From: Calothrix sp. PCC 7507
GTDB taxonomy: Bacteria; Cyanobacteriota; Cyanobacteriia; Cyanobacteriales; Nostocaceae
Length of the DNA stretch: 64,000 bases
Assembly: GCF_000316575.1 (NCBI RefSeq)
Contig: NC_019682.1
Span: forward strand, 1-64,000
Direction: 5' to 3'
Below, piece by piece: positions 16,403-25,486 of this stretch. Position 1 is the stretch's first letter; every line of letters begins with the position of its first letter. The notes beneath the pieces are model-generated. The model was not told the DNA's origin, searched no databases, and saw nothing but the letters and a program-made list of their open reading frames with translations. A program made the position numbers and the translations under genes.

Positions 16403-19400
16403 ATGGCAAGAACGAGTTATGGCCCAGAAGTAAAAAGGCGATCGCGTCGCTTATTAGGAGCGTTGTTAGTTTATGCTAACGATGAAACAGACTGTCGGGA
16501 TGAATCAGTCTTAGCCAGCTTGCGCCCCCAAATCCTCACTCGTTGGCAATCAGAACATCGTTTGGTTGTCAGGACAAAAGTCAGATTCTTGGAGGCTTTG
16601 ACAGGTTTAGCCTCAGATGAAAGTCAATTAAACGCCCAACAAATCAAAGAAGCCTTACAAAGATTTTCCGATTTCTTAGAAATTCTCGAAGATAATCGTC
16701 CCTCTCGTAGCGGTTCCGAAACTTGGCACTTCACCCTCAAACTGTGGCACAAACGCCAAAACATCGCAGCCAACTTGCAACAATTTGACATTGAATGGGA
16801 ACACCGCCGCCCCGAAAAGTCAAAACAAGTCACTGGAGACACCAAAAAAGAGGTAGGGGAGCAGCCCTTCGACTTCGCTCAGGACAAGGGTGCAGGGAGC
16901 AAGGGAGAGGATTTACAGGTTTTGCCTAATAATGGCAAGCGCGATCGCTTATCCTCCCATCATCTTCCCAATTGGCAGCAACTTTGCCGCAGCAATTTAG
17001 AAACGCAAAATCACAGACGACTCACCACCAATCCCCTCACCAGCGCCGATGGTGTCACTTTTGAACTAGATCAGGTTTATATCCCCTTGGGATTAGTGGA
17101 ACGCAAACAACGTCTACGTCATCGGGGTGATGTGACTCCTCAAGAGGGTTCACGATTATACGAACCAGAAGACGCTGAATTTACTCCAACTTTTGACCAT
17201 AATCAATTTATCCAACATTGCGCCCAGCAAAAAACCAGCCAGCGCATCGCCATTATCGGAGAACCAGGGGCAGGAAAAACTACTTTGCTCCAGAAAGTTG
17301 CCGCATGGATATTAGATAACACTGAAGACTTGCCCATTTGGGTGTCTCTAGCAGACTTACAAGGTAAAACTTTAGAGCAATACCTCATTCAAGATTGGCT
17401 ACCCTCCGCTACCCGTAAGCTGCGCGTTCCTCCAGAAATAGAAGAAGCATTTTGCGAACAGTTCAATCAAGGAAGGGTTTGGTTACTTTTGGATGCTGTT
17501 GATGAAATGGCTATTGAATCCAGCCACGCCCTAGCCAAAATTGCCAGCTTTTTAAAAGGTTGGGTAGCAGATTCCACCATCATCCTCACTTGTCGGCTCA
17601 ACGTTTGGGATGGAGGTAAAAATGCACTAGAGTCTTTTAATGTCTATCGCAACCTGAATTTTACTTACAGTCATGAACTCTCTCCCCATTCCAACAAAGT
17701 AGAACAGTTCATTCAACGGTGGTTTCAAGACAATCCCACCTGTGGAGACAGTCTGCGGACAGAATTAAATCAACCAGAACGACGACGGCTGAAAGATGCA
17801 GTCAAAAACCCCCTACGCTTGGCGCTGTTGTGTCGTATTTGGGGATTAGGACAAGGAGGATTACCCAACACCAAAGCGATGCTGTATGAGCAGTTTGTGC
17901 AGTCAATTTATGAGTGGAAACACGATCGCTTTCCGACAACTCCAGCCCAACGACAGCGGTTAAATCATGGGCTAGGAGAATTAGCACTGTTGGCTATAGC
18001 CCAAGAAAAAACCAAGTTTCGTCTGCGACATCGCTTTATCTGTGAGGTTTTAGGCACTGCTGATGATGGTTTATTTTCATTGGCATTACAGTTAGGTTGG
18101 CTCAATCAGGTGGGTATATCAGAAACTCAAGGGGAAAAAGTTTATGCCTTTTACCATCCCACTTTTCAAGAATACTTTGCTGCTCAAGCTGTCACTGATT
18201 GGCGTTTCTTTTTAAATCACACATTAGGAAGCAGGGACTGGGGACTGGGGACTAGGGACTGGGGACTAGGAAGTAGTGGAAAATTTCCTGATTACCCAAT
18301 CCCCAATCCCTGGGCACTGAGCGAAGTCGAAGTGCAATCCCCAATCCCCAGTTACCGCATTTTCGAGTCACAATGGCGGGAGGTAATTCTGCTGTGGTTA
18401 GGTAGAGAGGATATCCCACGGGCAGATAAAGAGGAATTTATGCAAGCATTAATTGAGTTTTCTGATGGCTGCGGGGGATGCTATCACTATCAAGCCTATT
18501 TTCTGGCAGCCCAAGGAATTGCTGAGTTTGCAGATTGCCTCAAAGCTGATGATATTGTTCAGCAATTGATTAAGTGGCGTTTTGGCTATTTCCATGAGAA
18601 AAAACAAAAGTGGTGGAGATATCCGCCGCCAATTATTGAGGGGGCGCGGGTAGCTTTATTAAAGACCGATCGCCCAAAAGCGATCGCTGCTTTAGAGCAG
18701 TTTATCCAGTCCAACCGGAACGTATTCGATAGCTGGAATGCCGCTTATAGCTTGGGTAAAGTCTTTGATCCAGGTAATAAAATTGCGATCGCTGCTTTAG
18801 AAACACTCGCTGCCACAGTCCGCCATGAAACAATTCGTTGGCAAGCGGCGTATAATCTAGGAAGGGTAGACCCTGGCAACCAAACAGCCATTACAGCCCT
18901 AGTGGAAATTATTGCTACCACCAAAAATGAATCAACCCGTCGCAAAGCCGCTTACAGTTTAGGGAAACTTGATTTTGAGAATGCGATTGCCATTTCCACA
19001 TTAGAGCAAATCGCCGCATCTGCCACAGATATATCCCAGCGACGACAAGCCACAGAAAACCTCAAAGCACTTCGTTCACCTGAACCCTTAGACTTGAGCA
19101 AACCCTCCCCATCTTCCCCTCTTCCTTCCTCCTCCCCTGCCCGCCTTTCCTCTTTAGTTCGCGGCATCACATCCTGTGAAGATGAAGATACCCGCAGACG
19201 CAAAGCCTACAAATTGGCACAGCTTGATCCAGGGAATCAAATGGCATTTAACACCTTATTGCAACTCCTCAAGTCAAGCAATAGTGAATCAGTTCGCAAG
19301 CGTACAGCAGATAATTTAAAAGAAATACTCCTCGATGCACAAATGCCAGTAGTTATTGCATCATTAAAAAATTACTTTGATGATGGAATCTGCGAACATG

Positions 19401-19501
19401 AATTAGAACAATTCCGCGAGTGTTATAAACTTATTTGGCACTGTGCAGGAACTATGAAATATGAAGAATTTTATCAAATTTGGCACTATTCATCATCATA
19501 G
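16403..19501 (+). CDS. NACHT-domain NTPase with C-terminal HEAT-like repeats (bacterial NLR-like)
   Basis: 1032 residues from ATG 16403. The N-terminal 100 residues (SYGPEVKRRSRRLLGALLVYAND...VRTKVRFLEALTG) are a helical module common on cyanobacterial NACHT proteins. The STAND NTPase follows, with Walker A GEPGAGKTTLLQ near residue 286, Walker B WLLLDAVDEM near 362, and a LTCRLNVWD sensor region. HEAT-like repeats with the motif DPGN-x-AI-x-AL-x(n)-R-x-KAAYSLGK occupy about 750-890 and 930-1000. Such proteins sense a ligand and oligomerise; several bacterial NACHT proteins are antiphage. No separate effector enzyme domain is seen. Two low-complexity stretches derive from dispersed repeats (residues about 153-172 and 609-650). 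Confidence 0.9.
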   Translation: MARTSYGPEVKRRSRRLLGALLVYANDETDCRDESVLASLRPQILTRWQSEHRLVVRTKVRFLEALTGLASDESQLNAQQIKEALQRFSDFLEILEDNRPSRSGSETWHFTLKLWHKRQNIAANLQQFDIEWEHRRPEKSKQVTGDTKKEVGEQPFDFAQDKGAGSKGEDLQVLPNNGKRDRLSSHHLPNWQQLCRSNLETQNHRRLTTNPLTSADGVTFELDQVYIPLGLVERKQRLRHRGDVTPQEGSRLYEPEDAEFTPTFDHNQFIQHCAQQKTSQRIAIIGEPGAGKTTLLQKVAAWILDNTEDLPIWVSLADLQGKTLEQYLIQDWLPSATRKLRVPPEIEEAFCEQFNQGRVWLLLDAVDEMAIESSHALAKIASFLKGWVADSTIILTCRLNVWDGGKNALESFNVYRNLNFTYSHELSPHSNKVEQFIQRWFQDNPTCGDSLRTELNQPERRRLKDAVKNPLRLALLCRIWGLGQGGLPNTKAMLYEQFVQSIYEWKHDRFPTTPAQRQRLNHGLGELALLAIAQEKTKFRLRHRFICEVLGTADDGLFSLALQLGWLNQVGISETQGEKVYAFYHPTFQEYFAAQAVTDWRFFLNHTLGSRDWGLGTRDWGLGSSGKFPDYPIPNPWALSEVEVQSPIPSYRIFESQWREVILLWLGREDIPRADKEEFMQALIEFSDGCGGCYHYQAYFLAAQGIAEFADCLKADDIVQQLIKWRFGYFHEKKQKWWRYPPPIIEGARVALLKTDRPKAIAALEQFIQSNRNVFDSWNAAYSLGKVFDPGNKIAIAALETLAATVRHETIRWQAAYNLGRVDPGNQTAITALVEIIATTKNESTRRKAAYSLGKLDFENAIAISTLEQIAASATDISQRRQATENLKALRSPEPLDLSKPSPSSPLPSSSPARLSSLVRGITSCEDEDTRRRKAYKLAQLDPGNQMAFNTLLQLLKSSNSESVRKRTADNLKEILLDAQMPVVIASLKNYFDDGICEHELEQFRECYKLIWHCAGTMKYEEFYQIWHYSSS
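18229..18345 (+). repeat. Intergenic-type tandem repeats inside the NACHT coding region
   Basis: Seven-base GGGACTG units followed by a GAGCGAAGTCGAAGTGCA element, normally found between genes here, are inserted in frame in the NACHT gene. They encode a low-complexity linker beginning GSRDWGLGTRDWGLG between the NTPase part and the repeat domain. The reading frame is kept. Confidence 0.8.
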
Positions 19502-20057
19502 AAATATTGTAGTCTCAAAGCCAGGACTAAAGCCTATTTTACTTTGAATTCTAGCTCCTAAATTCTGATATATAGCGTTTCCCGACAAGCGGGAGGTACA
19601 TCCGTAGTAGCACGGCACTGCCCATCTGTGTCAACTTAAGTGAAAGCCTTGAAAACTACTCACTTACCATGACTATCCTCGTCACCCCACCCTAACCCTC
19701 CCCTTATCGAATATTTGCAAGCAAAAGCCCTCACTGATGATGAGAGGGCTTAATCATAAGCTATGGATGTGAGAGCTTTAGTGATAGAGGCTCTTTAAAG
19801 AGGACACTATAAGCTAAGTCTTCTAAATACTACTAACTTTTATTCTGCTAGTGGAGCCATATTGGCTCGAATTTTGACAACTTGCGCCATTTAGATTTAT
19901 TTGCTGTCAAAAAAATCCCAGTGATGGCGCTGGAGATGGCTAATAATGCTTGCGGTATACGAATTACGTAGCTTGCTGCTCACTTCTTTAGCAAGTATGA
20001 CAAATTCCGTTTTGCGGTAGCGAGATGCCAATCAATAATCAACATGATTACAAAAAT
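19502..20057. other. Gene-free region with hairpins; possible small RNA
   Basis: No ORF of note. A perfect 8-bp stem AAGCCCTC/GAGGGCTT at 19725-19751 lacks a T-run. A TTGACA at 19876, followed 17 bases later by TTATTT, could be a weak promoter, and the sequence runs to the strong terminator at 20058-20089. Together these could define a small RNA of about 190 nt. GAGCCATATTGGCTC near 19854 is another small hairpin. None of the standard RNAs (RNase P, SRP, tmRNA, tRNA) was recognised. Confidence 0.3.
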
Positions 20058-20089
20058 ATCCCACTCAAAAAATTTTGAGCGGGATTTTT
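20058..20089 (+). terminator. Rho-independent terminator without an assigned gene
   Basis: ATCCCACTCAAAA (20058-20070) pairs with TTTTGAGCGGGAT (20073-20085) with one mismatch, followed by TTTTT. It is on the plus strand 560 bases after the NACHT stop, and the following gene is on the minus strand, ending at 20379. The nearest possible client is an unannotated transcript upstream. Confidence 0.75.
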
Positions 20090-20378
20090 AATCAAAACAT
20101 TTCTTTAAACCCAGTCTCATTTTACACTGTTAAATCTGGATAATATCGAGGGGTAATACCCCTTAGTTTGACTGGAACTCTTTTATAACGTTTTGATGTT
20201 TGTTAAAAATGCTACTAAGTGTTTTATTGCAATATGTATAAAAAAAACTTTCAATATTGACAGCATTAGTATATAAATTTTTACTGCTATTCTTTTAAAC
20301 CCTATCTCTAGGGTAGTGAACTGGGCAAAAAACAAAGCGATCGCCTCTAATATAAACTTTGATCTGCAATCTCTATTT

Positions 20379-21131
20379 TTATTGAGCGCCCAACATCTGT
20401 AAGATTTTTTCCGCATGGTCTAGATCCCCCACAATTCGCCGAATTGGGTGAGGCCAGACTTTGACGAGGGTGGGAGTGGCTGAAACTTGATCGATTTCTG
20501 CTTGCTCTGGATTTGTCAACACGTCAACCACTTTTAAAGTATAAGGATGTCCGAGCGATCGCTCTAACAGTTCGTGCAGATTGTGCAGGATACGCTCAGT
20601 ATTCGCACTATGTCCGGCAACAAACAAGCGCAGAACATAACCTTGTGTTTTGAGTTGCAGCTTTTGTGCTGATGTCACAGCGTGACGATATTTTGGTGTT
20701 GGTTCAGCAAGGTCTAGGCGGACAATTAAATCGTGGTCTTCCCAAAGTTGAGGAAACGAAGAGCGATAAGTTGCTAACACCATGCGATCGCACATTCCCT
20801 CCTGCCAAGGAGCCGCTTGCCATACTAGATCCCCTGTCCTAAAAATAGCATTCAGCACAGCCTGGTGTCGTATAACAGCCGGATAAGCTTCCGCAAAAGT
20901 TCGCGCTTGCTGGTTACGTGGATCTAACCAGTGGTCAATAGTCGCTGTGTAACAAGGCACTAAAAAATGAGGCGGTTCTGGTAAGTCTAAAATTTCCTGT
21001 AAAGCAGCACACAAATGCAAATGCCATCGACCATGCTTACTAGGGTCGATGCAGTAAATTAAATCTCCTCCAGGTGTAAATAAGGCAATCCCTTTAAACA
21101 ACTGGGGTCTAGATAGTTTATCTGTAGTCAA
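20379..21131 (-). CDS. KaiB-domain protein with an N-terminal extension domain
   Basis: I take the start as TTG at 21131 (MTTDKLSRPQLF), giving 250 residues; the longer open frame upstream is only translated tandem repeat. The C-terminal ~85 residues (YVLRLFVAGHSANTERILHN ... LKVVDVLTNPEQAE ... VSATPTLVKVWPHP) are a KaiB/SasA-N-like thioredoxin fold with the KaiB hallmark TPTL. The N-terminal ~160 residues (GIALFTPGGDLIYCIDPSKHG...) are of unknown function. KaiB proper is about 100 residues, so this is a fused paralogue, not the core clock gene. It follows a PilT-type gene on the same strand, perhaps as an operon. Confidence 0.85.
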   Translation of the reverse strand: MTTDKLSRPQLFKGIALFTPGGDLIYCIDPSKHGRWHLHLCAALQEILDLPEPPHFLVPCYTATIDHWLDPRNQQARTFAEAYPAVIRHQAVLNAIFRTGDLVWQAAPWQEGMCDRMVLATYRSSFPQLWEDHDLIVRLDLAEPTPKYRHAVTSAQKLQLKTQGYVLRLFVAGHSANTERILHNLHELLERSLGHPYTLKVVDVLTNPEQAEIDQVSATPTLVKVWPHPIRRIVGDLDHAEKILQMLGAQ

Positions 21132-21146
21132 GTTATTTACAGGGAG

Positions 21147-21302
21147 TGGGGAACGGGGCAGGGGGTAGGGGGCAGGGAGCTGGGAGCTGGGAGCTGGGGG
21201 CTGGGGACTGGGGGCAGGGGGCTGGGAACAGGGGGAATTATACTTTGACTCCCAACTCCTAATTCCCGACTCCCAACTCCCAACTCCCAACTCCCAACTC
21301 CG
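21147..21302. repeat. GGGAGCTG/AACTCCC tandem heptamer tract
   Basis: A dense run of degenerate seven-base units (GGGAGCT, GGGGGCA, AACTCCC types) fills the space between the PilT-type gene stop at 21304 and the KaiB-like gene start. It inflates the apparent length of the downstream open frame but is not likely to be coding. Confidence 0.8.
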
Positions 21303-21303
21303 A

Positions 21304-22614
21304 TTAAACTCGCCCTCTGAGGAATTGAGCCATTTCGTTAGGAGTAGGCGACATTTCTAAGGCAGTTTCTTCAGTGATACGGCCATCCTGATAGAGATTG
21401 AGCAGAGACTGGTTCATTGTAATCATGCCATCAAAACCGGCTTGCTTCATCAATTCGCCAATTTCATCATACTTACCATCTTTGATCCATTCTTTAATTG
21501 CATCAGTGTTGATCAGGACATCGTGAAAAGCAGCCCGCTTGCCATCAGTCGTGCGACACAAACCTTGAGCAATCACTGCGACTAAGGACTCAGAAACTGC
21601 TACCCGCATTGAATCCTGTTCTTCTGCTGAGTAGAGATTGAGAATCCGCTCAATGGTTTTCACAGCACTATTAGTGTGCAAAGTACCCATTACCAGGTGA
21701 CCAGTCTGAGCAGCTTTTAAAGCAGTGTTGACTGTTTCTTTATCCCGCATTTCCCCCACCAGAATCAAATCTGGGTCTTCCCGCAAAGCTGCTTTCAAAG
21801 CATTGTCAAATTTCCGGGTGTGCATTCCCACTTCCCGCTGCTTGACTAAAGACTTACGGCTTTGGTGGACAAATTCAATTGGGTCTTCGATGGTAATGAT
21901 GTGCTTGGCCATCTCTTTATTAATGTAGTCAATCATGGCTGCCATCGTTGTGGACTTCCCAGAACCAGTAGGCCCAGTTACCAAAATTAAACCTTTGTGA
22001 GAATGGCAGATATCCCTAAACACCGGAGGTAATTTTAACTGTTCCATCGTCAAGATTTTCAGCGGAATCAACCGCAAAACCATTGCTGGTCCTTTGAGAG
22101 AGCCAAAAACATTGATCCGCACACGGGCAAATTCGTACTGAGTAGCACCGTCAAATTCTAAATGTTCTTCAAAGCGCTGAATTTCCGCCTCAGTCATCAC
22201 CTCCCGCAACCAACTCATGAAACTTTCTTTATCTGTTTCTGGATATTCCGTGCCAACGATTTCGCCTCGGCTGCGGAAGCGGGGGGGTTCACCTACGCCC
22301 AAATGAAGGTCAGAAATTCCTTTGTCGTGAGCTTCCTTAATTAACTGCTCTAAAGTCACTCCTGAACTATTGGGTTTGGCGCTTACAGTTTGCGGAATTG
22401 GCGGTGGAGTTCCTGGACGATGAGCCGCAGCAGGGGGTGGAGGCGGTGCAGCTTGAGCAGTAGAGTGGCTGGAGTTGTTATTTGCTGACATATCCAACGT
22501 TTGCGTCGCCTGACGCTGCGTACTTATGGTTGGCGTTGGGGGTGGTGGTGGCATTGGTGGCGCATTACGTGTAGCAGCAGAGTTGGAACTTAATGGACGT
22601 TGTGTTTCTGTCAT
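21304..22614 (-). CDS. pilT: Type IV pilus retraction ATPase, PilT family
   Basis: Hexameric secretion-type ATPase that powers pilus retraction, needed for twitching and hormogonium motility. 436 residues: a Pro-rich, probably disordered N-terminus (about 1-80; PPPPPTPTISTQ and AAPPPPPAAAHRP), longer than usual for PilT, then the N2 domain (ISDLHLGVGEPPRFRSRGEI) and the RecA-like core with Walker A GPTGSGKSTT, Asp box, Walker B DLILVGEMRD and His box TGHLVMGTLHTN. The C-terminus ends EMSPTPNEMAQFLRGRV. All catalytic residues are present. It may be PilT itself or a PilT/PilU-type paralogue; no pilB or pilC is adjacent. Confidence 0.92.
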   Translation of the reverse strand: MTETQRPLSSNSAATRNAPPMPPPPPTPTISTQRQATQTLDMSANNNSSHSTAQAAPPPPPAAAHRPGTPPPIPQTVSAKPNSSGVTLEQLIKEAHDKGISDLHLGVGEPPRFRSRGEIVGTEYPETDKESFMSWLREVMTEAEIQRFEEHLEFDGATQYEFARVRINVFGSLKGPAMVLRLIPLKILTMEQLKLPPVFRDICHSHKGLILVTGPTGSGKSTTMAAMIDYINKEMAKHIITIEDPIEFVHQSRKSLVKQREVGMHTRKFDNALKAALREDPDLILVGEMRDKETVNTALKAAQTGHLVMGTLHTNSAVKTIERILNLYSAEEQDSMRVAVSESLVAVIAQGLCRTTDGKRAAFHDVLINTDAIKEWIKDGKYDEIGELMKQAGFDGMITMNQSLLNLYQDGRITEETALEMSPTPNEMAQFLRGRV

Positions 22615-23325
22615 ATATCTTTATAATTTGCAGGCAAAATGTTGATTTATTGAGAAGACGCCATCAGGACGCCCAAAGGCAGAGTAGTCAGTGTCTGTCT
22701 GCTCAGAACTTTCAAGTAACGGTCAGTGCCATTTCACTATAATTGCAAGTATAGTTTGTGACTCTTTGAATACGTCAGCTAAGATTTCAATAGCAATGCT
22801 TTAACTCTCCATAAACCTGTTTAACACACCCAATACCAGACAAAGCCTCAGTAATTACCTGGATAATTAAATGTGATTAATACAGCATTAGAGTTGTATT
22901 ATGAAAACTTCAGCCTATTAGATGAGAAATTTTTCTCAAGTCGAGACACAAGTTGCTAGCAATTAACTGCAAAATCATTAACAGAGCATTTATTCAGCCC
23001 TATTAGAGAATTATGAGAATCCCAGTTCTTTTTTATAAGAAATGTTAACCAAAATCGGCTTAGTGGGTTGGCAACCCAGTTAATCCACTAATGATCTTTG
23101 TGGTCTACGCCCTAAGATAGATGTAGAAAACTAGCGTTTCCCATAGAAGTAAACCTGACTTTACATTCATAATTACAAAAAACTGACTGTAAACTTTAGT
23201 AAACAAATGCTCATTTTCTCAGATGGTTTTTATATACTGAACTTCACTAAAAGATAAATTTTGCTTGTCAAAAGCGAAATAAGACTGAAGTTAATTTTCT
23301 TGCTGTGTATTTGGGAGGAAAAGTC
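22615..23325. other. Long AT-rich intergenic region
   Basis: About 710 bases without a supported gene between divergent genes. It must hold promoters for both. No tRNA, terminator or repeat element was recognised; short AGTAAAC repeats occur at 23147-23206. A good Shine-Dalgarno sequence (GGGAGGAAAA) lies at 23313-23322 before the ATG at 23326. Confidence 0.5.
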
Positions 23326-23700
23326 ATGGTTTCGGCTGATAGCTCTAATCTAGGTAAGACCTACTCCTTGTTGATGATCAAAAGCTTTTTGATCTGGACT
23401 TTCACATTGGCAGTATGCTTATTGGTTGTTGGTTTTCCATTAGTAGTTTTAATGGCTACGGTCGGGTGTCTGTTGTCGATTGTGTTGCAATCAGTCATGC
23501 CTGTTAGCGCTGTTTTGCTGGTAGCAGGCGGTTTGATTATGTTTAATGTCATGGCAGTTTTGATCGCTGCTGGTGTATTAACCTTTAAGGGCGTACACCC
23601 AAAACAAATTAAATGGCTAAGTTGGTTGCATGGTGAAGCCGAGCAAATGCAGACTAGTGTCTACGCTGCTTGCCCTTTAACTTGTGATCTCAAACTATAG
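23326..23700 (+). CDS. Small membrane protein of unknown function
   Basis: 124 residues starting at ATG 23326, chosen because a GGAGGAAAAG ribosome site sits 4-12 bases upstream; the longer frame from 23305 lacks one. Two long hydrophobic segments occupy about residues 19-55 and 57-85 (IWTFTLAVCLLVVGFPLVVL, VMPVSAVLLVAGGLIMFNVM), suggesting two to three membrane spans. The soluble tail contains KQIKWLSWLHGEAEQMQTSVY. I do not recognise a family. It has its own terminator just downstream, so it is a single-gene transcript. Confidence 0.75.
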   Translation: MVSADSSNLGKTYSLLMIKSFLIWTFTLAVCLLVVGFPLVVLMATVGCLLSIVLQSVMPVSAVLLVAGGLIMFNVMAVLIAAGVLTFKGVHPKQIKWLSWLHGEAEQMQTSVYAACPLTCDLKL

Positions 23701-23728
23701 TCATCACAGCTAAATTCGACAAACAGTG

Positions 23729-23751
23729 CGCCCGGTTCACCCGGGTTTTTT
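23729..23751 (+). terminator. Rho-independent terminator
   Basis: CCCGG (23731-23735), five-base loop TTCAC, CCGGG (23741-23745), then six T. It starts 28 bases after the stop of the small membrane protein gene. Confidence 0.85.
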
Positions 23752-24094
23752 CATGTTTATTTGTCTTGGGGAGTCAGGAATCATTGAAGGGTGCAGGGGG
23801 TAGAGAGCAGGGGGAAAACCCCATCGATAAATTTAGTTCCTCTTTACATAGACAGAGTTGAGTGGCGGTAAAATACTTAGGTTTAAGCTCTAGTTAACAA
23901 GTAAAATTTTATTCTACTCTAGCAATGACAAATTTCGGATAAACAGACAAAGCCTGACTCCATAGGTTATTACTATAAAGTATACGTAGGTGGGACTTAT
24001 TCGTGTAGTAGCGATTTTTGTTTACCCAATCGTCTCACACATGATTCCAGATTGCTATATTGATGATTGACGAATGACTATTAATTAATCACTA
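23752..24094. other. Intergenic region with a MITE-like remnant
   Basis: Holds G-rich short repeats and, near 23985-24020, a stretch ACGTAGGTGGGACTTATTC then GTGTAGTAGCGATTTTTG that resembles the interior of the 173-bp MITE at 13476 (ACGTAGGTGGGTTTTGTC, GTGTAGCCGCGATTTCTA). The terminal GTTTGAAAAGT sequence is not present, so this would be a degraded or partial copy. No gene was seen. Confidence 0.45.
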
Positions 24095-25210
24095 ATGACT
24101 GAGCAAAAAAGAGTTTACATTATCTTGGGCACTCGTCCGGAAGCAATTAAACTAGCTCCGGTAATTCAGGTTTTTCAAAATTCCCCAGATTTTGAATTGC
24201 GAGTAATTTTGACTGGACAGCATCGTGAGATGGTTGAGCAAGTGATGCAGCTGTTCAACCTGAAGGCAGATGGTAACTTGGAAATTATGCAGCCGCAACA
24301 ATCTCTGAGTGATATTACTTGTCGCAGCTTGCGAGGCTTGGAGACTTTATTCCAAGAAAGCAAGCCAGATTTGGTGATTGTACAAGGAGACACTACCACA
24401 GCTTTTGCTGCAGCCTTGGCAGCGTTTTATCAAAAAATTCCTGTGGGTCATGTAGAAGCTGGCTTAAGAACTGATGAGCTATTCAATCCTTATCCAGAAG
24501 AAGCTAATCGGCGGCTAATTTCTCAAATCACCCAGTTGCACTTTGCACCGACACCTTTGGCTGTAGAAAATTTGCGGCGTTCTGGTGTTTTGGGTGAAGT
24601 TCACTTGACTGGTAACACGGTAATTGATGCATTGTTGAATGTGGCTGCAACTGAGCCAGCTTGCAATATACCAGGCTTGGAATGGAATTCATATCGCACC
24701 CTATTGGCAACAGTTCACCGTCGAGAGAATTGGGGAGAACCATTACAAGGAATTGCTGAGGGGTTTTTACAGATATTAGATAAGTTTCCTGATACAGCAA
24801 TGCTCTTACCATTACACCGTAATCCGACGGTACGAGAACCTTTACAGGCTTTATTAGGAAATCATCCCCGAATTTTCTTGACAGAACCTTTAGATTATGC
24901 AGAGTTGGTGGGAGCAATTGGGCGATCGCATTTCTTACTCACTGACTCTGGTGGATTACAAGAAGAAGCACCCAGCTTAGGGAAACCAGTATTAGTTCTC
25001 AGAGAAACAACAGAAAGGCCAGAAGCAGTTGCGGCAGGTACGGCTAAACTTGTGGGAACTATCAGCAAAGACATTGTTGTGGCGGCGGCTGAGTTGCTAA
25101 GTAATCCTGAAGCTTATGAAACAATGGCCAACGCCATTAATCCTTTTGGGGATGGTAAGGCAGCAGAGCGAATTTTGCAAATAGTGCAAAATTATTTAAG
25201 TGTTGGCTGA
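24095..25210 (+). CDS. wecB: UDP-N-acetylglucosamine 2-epimerase (non-hydrolysing)
   Basis: Interconverts UDP-GlcNAc and UDP-ManNAc, giving precursors for surface polysaccharides. 371 residues, family-normal length. The two-Rossmann (GT-B-like) layout shows LGTRPEAIKLAPVI at the N-terminus, the catalytic region VQGDTTTAFAAALAAF and GHVEAGLRT, NRRLISQ, the TVHRREN motif, and the C-terminal UDP-binding segment LTDSGGLQEEAPSLGKPVL with RETTERPEAV. All conserved residues are present. It stands alone but is close to the exopolysaccharide block. Confidence 0.96.
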   Translation: MTEQKRVYIILGTRPEAIKLAPVIQVFQNSPDFELRVILTGQHREMVEQVMQLFNLKADGNLEIMQPQQSLSDITCRSLRGLETLFQESKPDLVIVQGDTTTAFAAALAAFYQKIPVGHVEAGLRTDELFNPYPEEANRRLISQITQLHFAPTPLAVENLRRSGVLGEVHLTGNTVIDALLNVAATEPACNIPGLEWNSYRTLLATVHRRENWGEPLQGIAEGFLQILDKFPDTAMLLPLHRNPTVREPLQALLGNHPRIFLTEPLDYAELVGAIGRSHFLLTDSGGLQEEAPSLGKPVLVLRETTERPEAVAAGTAKLVGTISKDIVVAAAELLSNPEAYETMANAINPFGDGKAAERILQIVQNYLSVG

Positions 25211-25486
25211 AAGTGACGTCCCGCATAAGTCTGCGGGCATAAACCAAATTATGTTACGAAACGTAAATAGGTTTAAAACCTTTAACAAATGACAAAGGAC
25301 AAAGCGCAAAGTCTGATCGCCGGAAGCCGGCGCTCAGAACTTTGAAAGAGAGGACAAATGACAGATCCGATTTGTCTTTCTCAAATAAGCGTGGAGGACG
25401 AGAGCGAAATGGTTAAATTTCCTAGACTTATCAACTGCCCACCGTTCAAGTTATATTGCAGTTATCAATGATTAGGAAAAACACCT

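Noticed and set aside
20183-20416. 77-codon open frame overlapping the KaiB-type gene end
   Set aside because: Overlaps a clear gene in another frame, lacks a ribosome site and has no recognisable domain.
24528-24917. 129-codon minus-strand open frame inside wecB
   Set aside because: Complement of a highly conserved enzyme gene; composition shows no independent coding signal.
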